DNA of 64,000 nucleotides, taken from NCBI GenBank assembly GCA_964344685.1, contig CAYFOK010000001.1:186001-250000 (forward strand). The letters are read 5' to 3'. Positions 34,402 through 42,944 of this stretch are shown here, in pieces. The stretch's first letter is position 1. Every line of letters starts with the position of its first letter. Below the pieces are notes generated by a model. It saw only the letters and a program-made list of their open reading frames with translations. It ran no database searches and had not been told where the DNA came from. The stretch comes from Scalindua sp964344685. GTDB lineage: Bacteria; Planctomycetota; Brocadiia; Brocadiales; Scalinduaceae. The translations under genes were made by a program, and so were the position numbers.

Positions 34402-35265
34402 ATGATGTTCTTGTCCGAGAAAAACAACAAAAATAAATATATTTACGATAAGAAAATAAACTGTAAATCTTGCCTGAAATATAAGGAATGCAAATTAATT
34501 GAAGACAGGTTCAGAAACGAGCTTGAGCAACTTGACGGGAACTGGAGAGCCCTTTTCGACAATGGTAGACGTGTTGGAACCCCAACAAGAAGATGCTCGC
34601 ATGCTATTGTTGAGAAACACCGTGATAAATTCAAAGGAAAAAATGTTCTTGAAATCGGATGCGGTCCGTCTAGTGAAATAGATTATATTTTTTGTAATCA
34701 AAACAGTGTTCAATATACAGGGCTTGATCCTGAAAGACTACCTCTTTACTTTATTCCATACACTGTAGGAAAACGATTGCAAAATAAGATATTTATTTCA
34801 TTGTTTAAGTTGCTCAATATCAGAAAGTTACCAAAACTAAACTTACATCAAAGATACATTCGTGACTACTATCCTACAAAACATCTGAGTCGTGGAAGTT
34901 TTGATTTGATTTACGGAAATTCAACCATTGAGCATTGGCATGAGAAAGTGGATGATACTGACTATTCACTGAAACTTTATAGAGAAGATATAGAACAGTG
35001 TTATAATCTTTTAAAACCAGGGGGTAAGCTTTTGATTAACTGTCCCATGTATGTTCATGGAAACCGTATTTTTTTGTTAGGACAGGTTAATGTAATCAAA
35101 CATTTTTTCAGTAATAAATGGAAATCTGTTGAATTCGAGCATTGGAGAGAATCCTATGATGATTTATTGCCTCATTGTCCAAAAAAGAGGAAGAGAGGAT
35201 TCAAAGAAAGATATAAAATAGATTTGGAGAATATTTGGCTATTAAATATTATTGCATCAAAGTGA
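34402..35265 (+). CDS. SAM-dependent methyltransferase with N-terminal cysteine pair
   Basis: About 287 residues. The first part has CKSCLKYKECK, a possible metal-binding knuckle, then the core VLEIGCGPSSEIDYIF (motif I), GLDPERLPLYF, DLIYGNSTIEHWH and YNLLKPGGKLLINCP. It resembles methyltransferases of surface-glycan loci. The frame opens at TTG 34339, but ATG 34402 has GAAAGAGGAA just ahead and the upstream residues look unlike a domain. The stop overlaps a possible short reading frame at 35262. The substrate is unknown. Confidence 0.76.
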   Translation: MMFLSEKNNKNKYIYDKKINCKSCLKYKECKLIEDRFRNELEQLDGNWRALFDNGRRVGTPTRRCSHAIVEKHRDKFKGKNVLEIGCGPSSEIDYIFCNQNSVQYTGLDPERLPLYFIPYTVGKRLQNKIFISLFKLLNIRKLPKLNLHQRYIRDYYPTKHLSRGSFDLIYGNSTIEHWHEKVDDTDYSLKLYREDIEQCYNLLKPGGKLLINCPMYVHGNRIFLLGQVNVIKHFFSNKWKSVEFEHWRESYDDLLPHCPKKRKRGFKERYKIDLENIWLLNIIASK

Positions 35266-35414
35266 ATCTAAAGAAGGTTCTAGCGTGGGGCATTGGCAAC
35301 AAGAATAAATATTTTGAAAACTGTAATAATTTTACTGACTCACTTCTTAGGAGTTTATTAAAACAAGTAACAGATAGATCTTTGATAGATTTTACGAATT
35401 TGTACCAATCATAG
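35262..35414 (+). CDS. Short unassigned open frame coupled to the preceding methyltransferase
   Basis: A GTG at 35262 overlaps the stop of the methyltransferase, and the frame runs 50 codons to TAG 35412-35414. It starts MNLKKVLAWGIGNKNKY, an N-terminus that would suit a Rossmann-type first strand, but the rest matches nothing I know. It may be the 5' remnant of a lost gene rather than a functional one, since other gaps in this locus hold such relics. Confidence that it is translated is low. Confidence 0.25.
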   Translation: MNLKKVLAWGIGNKNKYFENCNNFTDSLLRSLLKQVTDRSLIDFTNLYQS

Positions 35415-35493
35415 TAGAGTAGACCAGCTTGCTGCAATTATTAAACGCAAATTAGATGTGAGCAATCAGGCTTTAAAAACAAGGACTAAATTA

Positions 35494-36486
35494 ATGTTTA
35501 CTAAATTTATAGGTATTCTAAAAAACAGAGGTGCCAGGATGGCACTTAAGGCAATTATTAACTCGTTTTATATATATTTCTGCAGGTATGTGTTGAAGAG
35601 AGATTATGTAATAAAGAGGATACACGGTTACAGAATGAAGCTTTCAATAGATGAGAAGAAAAAGGGCATAGCGAAGGGACTTGTATTGTTTGGAGTGAGG
35701 GAAGAGGATCAGCTGCTGATTATAAAGAATGAGATCAAGCGTGGAATGGTAGTTCTGGATATAGGTGCAAACATTGGATATTACACTCTGTTGCTGGAAT
35801 CTCTTGTAGGGCCGCAAGGCAAGATATATGCCTACGAGCCATCCAGTGAAAATTTCAATCATTTGAAAGATAATATTAAACTCAATAACAAGGAGAATAT
35901 TATTGAAGTTTTTCATGCAGGCATTTCTGATCAGACAGGTAGTGAGACTCTTTATCTCTCTGAGCAGTCTAACATACACAACTTTATTACTGCGTATCTC
36001 CCAAGATCTGCAGATGAGAGTGGAAAAGTTGATGTAGAAGAAGTTGATATGTTTGATATAGACACTTTAATTAAAGACAAAAGACCGGTTAATTTTATCA
36101 GAATGGATACCGAAGGTTACGAAGTAAAGGTCTTTCGCGGGATGAAGTCTTTTGTAAAACAGACAGACCATGAAATCAAGATCCTTTTTGAAGTACACAG
36201 ATCGAGATATGATGACAACGACTTTAATATGAGAAAAGAGTTAACATGGCTATTTCAGTCAGGTTTTGTTCCAAAGGTTCTTATTGCAAAGCCTCTGCTG
36301 AAGAGCAAACCATGGGGCTTACATCCTTTTTCAGAAAGAGGATACAGGCCGGACTTCATGGTTAGAACAGACGGTTATAAAAGAGGGTACTATACCAATA
36401 TATCAAATGAGGATGTCCTGGACTATGTCTGTACAATTGGTTGCGTGAGAGCACTGTACCTCTGTAGAGAAGCGTTACATAAATGA
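35494..36486 (+). CDS. FkbM-family SAM-dependent methyltransferase, second copy
   Basis: About 330 residues. The core has VVLDIGANIGYYTLLLESL (motif I), IYAYEPSSENF, and NFIRMDTEGYEVKVFRGM, which is the FkbM I-x-x-D-x-x-G-x-E block. A GTG 36 bases upstream (35458) is in frame; ATG 35494 with AAGGAC before it is preferred. The C-terminal segment GLHPFSERGYRPDFMVRTDGYKRGYY is specific, and a decayed copy of it lies at 40472-40568. That shows a second gene of this kind once existed nearby. It is expected to O-methylate a sugar. Confidence 0.84.
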   Translation: MFTKFIGILKNRGARMALKAIINSFYIYFCRYVLKRDYVIKRIHGYRMKLSIDEKKKGIAKGLVLFGVREEDQLLIIKNEIKRGMVVLDIGANIGYYTLLLESLVGPQGKIYAYEPSSENFNHLKDNIKLNNKENIIEVFHAGISDQTGSETLYLSEQSNIHNFITAYLPRSADESGKVDVEEVDMFDIDTLIKDKRPVNFIRMDTEGYEVKVFRGMKSFVKQTDHEIKILFEVHRSRYDDNDFNMRKELTWLFQSGFVPKVLIAKPLLKSKPWGLHPFSERGYRPDFMVRTDGYKRGYYTNISNEDVLDYVCTIGCVRALYLCREALHK

Positions 36487-36552
36487 GCGTTTAGAAGATT
36501 AGTCCCATAGTTAGACAGGAGAATGTAAGCGGTAACTTAGAAAACATTCATT

Positions 36553-37536
36553 ATGATAAGTATTCGAATTGCTAGAAAAATCAGATATTTCAGATTTACT
36601 GTTATAGATAATGTAATAGACCGGTTTCTGGGATCAAGGATCAGGAAAGCTGACAACCGTTTATCTAAACCTGACAGGGTCGTAATTGAATTAACTAACC
36701 GTTGTAATGTAAATTGCCCTTTTTGTCTGGTCGGGAAGCAGGAGGAGCAAGACTCCGTTGCTCACGACAGTTTGAAACGGCCTTTTGGGACAATGGACAT
36801 ATCGTTGGCTGAAAAAATCTTAAAGGATGCTAAGGATTTTGGTGTTAACGAATCACTATTGACCTTTCAGGGAGAACCGCTTCTGCACAAGCGTTTTATT
36901 GATTTTGTACGTATATCAAAGAAGAATAAGTTAAAAACACGGCTATTCACAAATGGCCTCCTGCTGAATCCAATTATCTCAAGACAAATAGTTCAGGAAG
37001 GGTTGGACTCAATAAGCTTTTCTGTTGATGGTGCGAGCGAGGAGACATACCAGCTTAACAGGGTAGGCGGGCAATTTGAAAAAGTATTTCACAATATGGC
37101 GGAGATTGCCCGAATTGCAAAGGAGGAAAACAGCAGTATAGAATTAATGTGGCAGTTTATAGCCATGAGCAACAACGAACATGAAATAAGGTATGCAAGA
37201 AAGCTGGCAAGAAAGATTGGATTTACGTTTGCTGTTAAGACATTTGCGGAGAGTGTGCCTGAACTGGCTCCAAGAACTCCCAAATACCGTAGAAGTTTTC
37301 AGCAAAAACCATGTAAGGACATATATAGGGCTATATATGTGTATTGGAATGGTGATGTCGTACCTTGTTGTTATGATGTGGATGGTAAGGATATTATGGG
37401 GAATATTGCCGATAGCACCCTGGAAGATATCTGGAACAGTGAAAAATACGTCTCTTTCAGGAAGAGGGTGAATGAGGCGTCTATACGCCCGGATCTTGAG
37501 CCTTCATTATGCAGGAGCTGTCTGAAATGGTCCTGA
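36553..37536 (+). CDS. Radical SAM/SPASM protein
   Basis: A 327-residue enzyme with cysteines 51, 55 and 58 in ELTNRCNVNCPFCLVG, the GEP motif in TFQGEPLLHKRF, and ISFSVDGASEETYQ. The C-terminal region (CKDIYRAIYVYWNGDVVPCCYDVDG, then CRSCLKW at the end) is a SPASM-type auxiliary-cluster domain. The overall layout is similar to the protein at 44872, with which it shares the KPxRxxIELTxxCxxxCxFC pattern. Such proteins modify peptides or sugars in glycan loci. The substrate is unknown. Confidence 0.85.
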   Translation: MISIRIARKIRYFRFTVIDNVIDRFLGSRIRKADNRLSKPDRVVIELTNRCNVNCPFCLVGKQEEQDSVAHDSLKRPFGTMDISLAEKILKDAKDFGVNESLLTFQGEPLLHKRFIDFVRISKKNKLKTRLFTNGLLLNPIISRQIVQEGLDSISFSVDGASEETYQLNRVGGQFEKVFHNMAEIARIAKEENSSIELMWQFIAMSNNEHEIRYARKLARKIGFTFAVKTFAESVPELAPRTPKYRRSFQQKPCKDIYRAIYVYWNGDVVPCCYDVDGKDIMGNIADSTLEDIWNSEKYVSFRKRVNEASIRPDLEPSLCRSCLKWS

Positions 37537-37594
37537 ATGGCATAATAATACCTTTTGATATAGAAGTAATGATATTGCTCCTGCCGGATTTATC

Positions 37595-38500
37595 ATGATT
37601 TCTCGATTTATAAGTAATTTGAAAAGGGGAATTTATATTTCTGTTAAGCCGAGTGATGGGAGTACCGGGGGGGGAGCGAATACTTTTTCCTGGAATTTCC
37701 ATCGTTATCTTAAAAAAAAACAAATTCCTGTAAATAGTAATTTAATGTCTGCGTCAAAGGCCATTGTGATCTCCCACAGGGTGAATATAAGATCATTGTG
37801 GTTGGCAAAGAGAACAGGGTGTTTTATTGTGCACAGATTAGATGAACATTTTCAGAAGAATGAATCAGCTGCCCGGATAAAAAAACATGACAGGATTATC
37901 CGTATTAACAAACTGGCAGATATAACAGTATTTCAGAGTGAATTTGTAAAAAACAATGTTTTGCCATATCTAAAAACAGAAGACTGGAAAGTTATTATTA
38001 ACGGTGCGGATCCGACTGTTTTTCACGACAGTAAGAAAGAGCGTCTTTATGTAGGACACGTGACAAATTCCGTTGGGGATAAAAAACGGCTGGATCTATT
38101 AGAGAAAGTGATCAGGGAATATCCGGAGAAGCAATTTCTATTAGTTGGTAACCACAAAACATCGTCTATAGATTTCTCACGTTATCCAAATGTTAAAATG
38201 ACTGGCCCTGTCACAAAGGAAGATGTTGCAGAGCATTATAAATCGATGAGTTGCCTTTATTTTCCGTCAGAGAACGATCCCTGTCCCAATACGGTAGTTG
38301 AGGCTGTTCTTTCAGGTGTTCCTGTCTGCTACAATCCTATTGGTGGTACAGTTGAGATTGTAAAGGATTGCGGTCTTCCTCTGAATAGATTTGATGATTT
38401 ACTAAATGAGTTACCCCAATTACGTAAAAACTGTGCAGATAGAAGTGATCTTCACTTTAATTCTGTTGCACAGCAATATATGAGTCTGCTGCAGGAATAA
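37595..38500 (+). CDS. Glycosyltransferase, GT4-like, short form
   Basis: A 301-residue GT-B enzyme. The N-terminal domain has STGGGANTFSWNFHRYLKK and INKLADITVFQSEFVK. The donor-binding domain has NGADPTVFHDSKK and the retaining-GT4 signature FPSENDPCPNTVVEAVLSG, followed by TVEIVKDCG. It is shorter than most GT4 enzymes. The gene at 41897 has the same layout and similar blocks (INKIADLVVYQSEYSR, SENESCPNVVMEAMASG), so the two are paralogues. It lies after a radical SAM gene and before a methyltransferase. The sugar donor is unknown. Confidence 0.78.
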   Translation: MISRFISNLKRGIYISVKPSDGSTGGGANTFSWNFHRYLKKKQIPVNSNLMSASKAIVISHRVNIRSLWLAKRTGCFIVHRLDEHFQKNESAARIKKHDRIIRINKLADITVFQSEFVKNNVLPYLKTEDWKVIINGADPTVFHDSKKERLYVGHVTNSVGDKKRLDLLEKVIREYPEKQFLLVGNHKTSSIDFSRYPNVKMTGPVTKEDVAEHYKSMSCLYFPSENDPCPNTVVEAVLSGVPVCYNPIGGTVEIVKDCGLPLNRFDDLLNELPQLRKNCADRSDLHFNSVAQQYMSLLQE

Positions 38501-38578
38501 TGTCATGTGTAATGACTATCAATGATTTGCAGATGTTGAATAAACTGAATATAACTTGAATCATTATTGTGAGGATTT

Positions 38579-39394
38579 ATGACAGATAAAACTATAATTA
38601 AAGATCATTTTTCCAGGACTTCTGATGTGTGGCGTGACAGCGTTTATAAAGAGAAGGAGCAACAGGGCGTATTTGAATATTATGATAAACAGTATCGTTT
38701 TGATTATGTTGTAGATATGATACCGGCAGCACCAGATGAAAAGCAGCGTGCCCTGGATGTAGGATGCGGTGCGGGTCAACTGCTACCTATTCTGGTGGAA
38801 AAGGGTTACAATACATATGCAATCGATGTTTCTCAACAGATGATTGACATTGCGAAGCAGGTGTGTGAACAGCAGGATATCGTGGTAGACTTCCGCATAG
38901 AGGATTGTGAGAACCTTGATTATCCCGATAACTACTTTGACGTATATGTGTCTATGGGAGTTATAGAGTATATGGATGAAGATTCCCGTACGCTGAATGA
39001 GATTAAGAGAGTTTTGCGTCCAGGAGGCATCGCTATTGTTACCACGAGAAACATAAATTCTGTTCATGTAAGGTGGCGAACTGTTTACGTATCAAAAATA
39101 GAAGTGAAATTAAAAAATATTATAAGGCGTATCTTAGGAATGCAAACAAAACCATATCTGGCAATATCAAGAGAACATAATCCGCCTGAGTTCTGCAGGA
39201 AGCTTTCTTCCATGTCTTTCAAACTCATGGAGGAGAAATATGCACACTTTCGAACACTTCCGGCACCCCTTGACAGATGGCTTAAATGGATTGAAGCTGT
39301 TACCGGAAAGATTATGGAAATATTTTTCAGTGATGGAAAATTTACGTTTCTGGCATCAACATATATTGTAAAATTTCAAAAACCTCCTGAGTAA
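38579..39394 (+). CDS. SAM-dependent methyltransferase
   Basis: A 271-residue class I enzyme. ALDVGCGAGQLLPILVEKG (motif I), AIDVSQQMIDIA, VYVSMGVIEYMDEDSRTLNE and LRPGGIAIVTTRN are the expected strands and helices, and roughly residues 45-165 form the core. The C-terminal hundred residues are a lineage-specific extension. The ribosome site TGAGGATTT precedes ATG 38579. It resembles the one at 42945 in arrangement beside a short GT4 gene. The substrate is probably a glycan sugar. Confidence 0.77.
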   Translation: MTDKTIIKDHFSRTSDVWRDSVYKEKEQQGVFEYYDKQYRFDYVVDMIPAAPDEKQRALDVGCGAGQLLPILVEKGYNTYAIDVSQQMIDIAKQVCEQQDIVVDFRIEDCENLDYPDNYFDVYVSMGVIEYMDEDSRTLNEIKRVLRPGGIAIVTTRNINSVHVRWRTVYVSKIEVKLKNIIRRILGMQTKPYLAISREHNPPEFCRKLSSMSFKLMEEKYAHFRTLPAPLDRWLKWIEAVTGKIMEIFFSDGKFTFLASTYIVKFQKPPE

Positions 39395-39407
39395 ATAATT
39401 CAGGTAA

Positions 39408-40433
39408 TTGATTATATTGTATACTGTGGCACTTCCTGCTGATAATAATCTCGGTATTTCAGTTAAACATTTTAAGAGAAAAGCGAAACTGGCGGTAAGA
39501 TTAATCAAGCCGTTTTCACTTACACCACCGGCCGCAGTATTCTTCCTGTTTCATACCGTTGAAGAGGAAAAGACACTTTGGACACATGGACATCGTTACG
39601 TTACTCCATTTCAAATCTTCAAAAAGCAAATTGAATTTATTCATAAGAATTTTACAATTGCTCCGTCCAGTGTCATTCTGCAAAGATTGCGGGAAGGGGG
39701 AATGGATAGAAATATGGCTGCGATCCATTTTGATGACGGATTCAGCTCCTATGCCGATCTAGCTCTGCCATTTCTGCAGAAACAGAAGCTATCATCCACT
39801 GTTTTTCTGATAAATTCAGTTATAGATGGAGATATTCCGATCAGGAATAAGATAGCATTCTGTATAAACACGGGAGAGAAGAGAAGACTGCAGGAGCTTA
39901 TTCAGGCTCATATAAGCAGAAACATGGAGCATAAGATAGATCTTACGTCAATGCCTGCTGCTCAGTTCCTGTCCTGGATGAAGAACAATATAACAGTAGA
40001 AATGGAGTCTATTATTAATGATTTATATGCTTCATGCAGCAGCCCGGAAAAAGGGTCTTCTCCTTTCATGGATGAAAAAGCTGTATTGAAGCTGAAGAAA
40101 AATCCATATGTTGAAATAGGTTCTCATACAATAAACCATCCCATGCTTTCCATGCTTGATGAAAATGAGCAAAGGAAGGAAATCATTGACGGTCACAGAA
40201 CCCTGGAAAAATTATTTGACTGCAGGTTGAATTATTTTGCTTATCCTCACGGAGGTACTACACATTTTAACGATACAAGCCGTAGTATTATCAAGGAGAG
40301 TGAAAGGCTGGTATCTTTCAGCAGCTACGGGGGAATCAATTATGAACTGGACAGCACAGATGTTAAACGTATTACATTGAGTGACCATACTCCAATGGAT
40401 ACAAAGATTGCTGTCTTGAAGTGTGTTGCTTAG
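39408..40433 (+). CDS. Polysaccharide deacetylase (carbohydrate esterase family 4 type)
   Basis: Members remove N- or O-acetyl groups from polysaccharides with a metal-bound His-His-Asp site. The motifs are IHFDDGFSSY (D109, D110; first motif), EIGSHTINHPMLS (H240, H244; second motif) and FAYPHGG (third motif). The start of the barrel, FFLFHTV, is also normal. The 341-residue protein has an insertion between the first two motifs. The TTG start at 39408 is the best available; GTG 39426 is also in frame. It may trim acetyl groups from a precursor, leaving free amines. It has no signal peptide, so it probably acts in the cytosol. Confidence 0.8.
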   Translation: MIILYTVALPADNNLGISVKHFKRKAKLAVRLIKPFSLTPPAAVFFLFHTVEEEKTLWTHGHRYVTPFQIFKKQIEFIHKNFTIAPSSVILQRLREGGMDRNMAAIHFDDGFSSYADLALPFLQKQKLSSTVFLINSVIDGDIPIRNKIAFCINTGEKRRLQELIQAHISRNMEHKIDLTSMPAAQFLSWMKNNITVEMESIINDLYASCSSPEKGSSPFMDEKAVLKLKKNPYVEIGSHTINHPMLSMLDENEQRKEIIDGHRTLEKLFDCRLNYFAYPHGGTTHFNDTSRSIIKESERLVSFSSYGGINYELDSTDVKRITLSDHTPMDTKIAVLKCVA

Positions 40434-40471
40434 AGACTTAGGAACGTTTATGACAGTGATTTCAGTTTCGG

Positions 40472-40568
40472 GGCATATCCTTTTCTGTAAGATGGAACAG
40501 GCCTGACTTTATGATCAAATACAGATAGTTATATAAGCGGCTATTATTCAAATATTTCGAAAGTATTA
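40472..40568 (+). pseudogene. Decayed C-terminal fragment of an FkbM methyltransferase
   Basis: In the gap after the deacetylase, bases 40499-40519 read RPDFMIK, preceded by GISFSVRWN. After one extra base at 40520 the next frame reads TDSYISGYYSNIS up to about 40560. The intact FkbM gene at 35494 has GYRPDFMVRTDGYKRGYYTNIS near its end, in the same order. The upstream stop and the frameshift show that it no longer codes. I read it as the remnant of a deleted or recombined FkbM gene. Confidence 0.65.
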
Positions 40569-40594
40569 GTTCCTTCCAGCCTTAAAAGTTTTTT

Positions 40595-41632
40595 ATGATT
40601 AATCGTTTTATCGATGGATTTTTACTCAAAGACTTCATATCGAATATATTTTATAAGAAAAACAAATATAAAATTGGATGGATTGTTCCTTACATTCGAC
40701 CTTACAACAGGGTAATAGCATCAACACGGATTCGTGCGTATGATATTATCAATTTTATTAATTCCTGCTCTACAGATTTGTGCTCATCTTTATTTAGAAA
40801 GTATTCTAACTATGATGTTGTTGTGTTCCAGAAGACCTTTGGCAAGAGGTATCAGGACATAGCTGCAGGTTTAAAGAAAAAAGGTGTTAAAGTGGTGTTT
40901 GATATAAATGTAAACTATGTATCTGAAAAGATTACCGGAAACTCTACAGTTACGGACCGGCAGAAAGATGATGTAAAACGGATGATTTCTCTTGCAGATA
41001 GTGTTATTACACCAACTAAATTTCTTTATAATATTTACAGGGAATATCATGACAACGTAGTGTTGATTGAGGAAAGTATTTCTAAGAGATTTTATGAATG
41101 TTTCAAGGAACATATTGATGGAAATATAGTCAAACTGGTTTATTGTGGCTATGCAATTAAAGCACAGGAACTAAAACCAATTGCTGATATCTTGAAGAAA
41201 CAATATTCTAAAAAGATTGATATTATTACAATATGTGAAAAGGACCCAAAACTGGACTTTCTTGAGTATGAATATGTTTTTTTTGATTATGCAAGATTAC
41301 CTGAAATGCTATTAAAAGGGGACATCTGTATAGTACCAAGAGATTTAACTGTTGAATATAATCTTGGGCATACGTTTACTAAAATAGGATATCCGATGTC
41401 AGTAGGGTTATGTGTTCTGGCCAGTCCGGTGCCTTCCTATAAGAATTCACCGGCTGTACTTTGTGAAAGCTTAGATGACTGGGAAAAAAGTCTTAACGAT
41501 CTTATAATGGATGTTGATAAAAGGAAGTCTCTGGCAAGGTTGGGCAGAGAGTATTGCCAGGAAAATTATTCGATAGATATTATAGGTCAGAAATATTTAG
41601 AGTGTTTTAACAACCTAATTCAATCAGGGTAA
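40595..41632 (+). CDS. Glycosyltransferase, GT-B (GT4-like)
   Basis: A 345-residue protein. The N-terminal domain has KIGWIVPYIRPYNRV and VVVFQKTFGKRYQ, with VVFDINVNYVS in the next strand. The C-terminal donor domain has VKLVYCGYAIKAQELKP, YARLPEMLLKGDICIVPRD and a final stretch LARLGREYCQENYSIDIIGQKYLE that is typical of GT4 C-termini. The full E-x(7)-E signature is only partly preserved (GYPMSVGLCVLASPVPS), so it may be a divergent GT4. It lies downstream of the FkbM relic. The donor and acceptor are not known. It is followed by a strong stem-loop. Confidence 0.6.
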   Translation: MINRFIDGFLLKDFISNIFYKKNKYKIGWIVPYIRPYNRVIASTRIRAYDIINFINSCSTDLCSSLFRKYSNYDVVVFQKTFGKRYQDIAAGLKKKGVKVVFDINVNYVSEKITGNSTVTDRQKDDVKRMISLADSVITPTKFLYNIYREYHDNVVLIEESISKRFYECFKEHIDGNIVKLVYCGYAIKAQELKPIADILKKQYSKKIDIITICEKDPKLDFLEYEYVFFDYARLPEMLLKGDICIVPRDLTVEYNLGHTFTKIGYPMSVGLCVLASPVPSYKNSPAVLCESLDDWEKSLNDLIMDVDKRKSLARLGREYCQENYSIDIIGQKYLECFNNLIQSG

Positions 41633-41646
41633 TAATAAGAATGATT

Positions 41647-41687
41647 AACCTGAAGAGTGTATGGGTAAAAATATACTCATTCAGGTT
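41647..41687 (+). terminator. Stem-loop after the GT gene, possible terminator
   Basis: Fifteen bases after the stop, AACCTGAA and TTCAGGTT pair as 8 perfect bases, then a single bulged base, then GAGT with ACTC and a further TAT with ATA around a loop near GGGTAAAA. No T-run follows, so it could be a processing or stabilising hairpin rather than a classical intrinsic terminator. A 264-base non-coding gap follows, in which a new promoter would make sense. Confidence 0.45.
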
Positions 41688-41856
41688 CAGTATAACGTTT
41701 ACCGGAAATTAACAATTGGACGTAACTAAGATAATCATCATAGCTTCCATACAATAGCTTTCAAGTTGTAATTAATTTGTACCATTCCGATAAGGTCTTC
41801 AAAAATAGGCCTGATTTCTTCCTTCTTACTACATGTTGTATGGTCTGGGAATTTTG

Positions 41857-41879
41857 CCAGGTGTGTCAAAAAGTATAAT
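41857..41879 (+). promoter_or_regulatory. Candidate promoter before the short GT4 gene
   Basis: A perfect TATAAT lies at 41874-41879, 17 bases before ATG 41897. The -35 side is weak (TTTTGC/TTGCCA region at about 41853-41859). It follows the stem-loop at 41647, so a new transcription unit may start here. This is a consensus match only. Confidence 0.3.
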
Positions 41880-41896
41880 TTAAATTATTAATTAAT

Positions 41897-42835
41897 ATGA
41901 AAGATGCAATTCGTTTTCCTTATTCTATATGTATTCCCAGGGATATTGGTAGAGGTGGGGGGTCTGAAGCTTTCTGGGGTTATTTTGAGAAATACTTACG
42001 AGAGAATGGTATTTGCTATCATAGAGACATTTTTAAGAAGAGTGACTTTCTTATGCTTAATTCCTGGCAGGGTTCGTATCTTTTTTACAGGCTTTGCAGT
42101 TTGCTGTACCCAAAACGCATAAAAGTTCAGAGAATAGACGGTAGTGCCAGGGAGTATGGAAGAGATGGGTGCTGGGACGATAAACAAAGGAGAATTAACA
42201 AAATAGCTGATCTTGTTGTCTATCAAAGTGAATACAGTAGATATGTTACCAGTGAGAAACATTCTATAATCAGTGGGAAAGGGTATGTTATATATAACCC
42301 AGTGGATACAGATTTCTTTTCTCCTCACGGAGAAAAATTGACTCTGTCCGGAGCAACAAGAATTGCCTTTTGCTCTAACTCTGTTAATACTAAAAAGGGG
42401 TTCCATGAAGTTGTTGCTGTGGCTAAAGGCAACCCGGATCTGACTTTTTTTGTTGCCGGAAATATGCCTGAGTCAGAATTACCTGAGAACATTATTTTAT
42501 TGGGGTTTTTATCCAAAACTGTGCTGTCGAAGATGCTGAGGTCGTGCCATTTATTCATTTGTTTTTCTGAAAATGAATCCTGTCCTAATGTAGTGATGGA
42601 GGCGATGGCTAGTGGACTACCGGTGATTTATAAAGATTCCGGAGCTACTGTTGAGGTCGTTGGGGATGCGGGTATAAATGCAAGTGTTGAAACATTCAGG
42701 CAGGCTTTTGAAGCACTTTGGGAAAATTATAATGAGTTTAGGATGAAGGCACAACTCAGAGCCAGAAATGAATTCTCTATAAATAAAATTATCTCCTCTT
42801 ATCTCAGTAAGATGAAGGCTTTTGTAGAAGCATAA
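41897..42835 (+). CDS. Glycosyltransferase, GT4-like, short form (paralogue of 37595)
   Basis: A 312-residue GT-B enzyme. N-terminal IPRDIGRGGGSEAFWGYFEKYL, then INKIADLVVYQSEYSRYV, then VIYNPVDTDFFSPHG, and the signature FSENESCPNVVMEAMASGLPV with TVEVVGDAG. The block order and several residues match those at 37595, so they are paralogues. Both share a D-R-x-R-I-N-K-x-A-D motif in the linker. The gene has a 264-base gap before it and a candidate promoter. It is followed by a methyltransferase, as is the paralogue. Confidence 0.82.
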   Translation: MKDAIRFPYSICIPRDIGRGGGSEAFWGYFEKYLRENGICYHRDIFKKSDFLMLNSWQGSYLFYRLCSLLYPKRIKVQRIDGSAREYGRDGCWDDKQRRINKIADLVVYQSEYSRYVTSEKHSIISGKGYVIYNPVDTDFFSPHGEKLTLSGATRIAFCSNSVNTKKGFHEVVAVAKGNPDLTFFVAGNMPESELPENIILLGFLSKTVLSKMLRSCHLFICFSENESCPNVVMEAMASGLPVIYKDSGATVEVVGDAGINASVETFRQAFEALWENYNEFRMKAQLRARNEFSINKIISSYLSKMKAFVEA

Positions 42836-42944
42836 TATATAACCATTTTTTTTGTCTGTAGTAATTCTGTAAGTATACAATAAGCATCAGATAGGGAAGA
42901 TATGAGAGAGTGCATTTACAGAATAAAAACAAGGTATTTGGGAA

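Noticed and set aside
41996..42406. A 136-codon minus-strand frame under the short GT4 gene
   Set aside because: It is antisense to a GT4 gene with clear motifs. No ribosome site or domain signal was seen.
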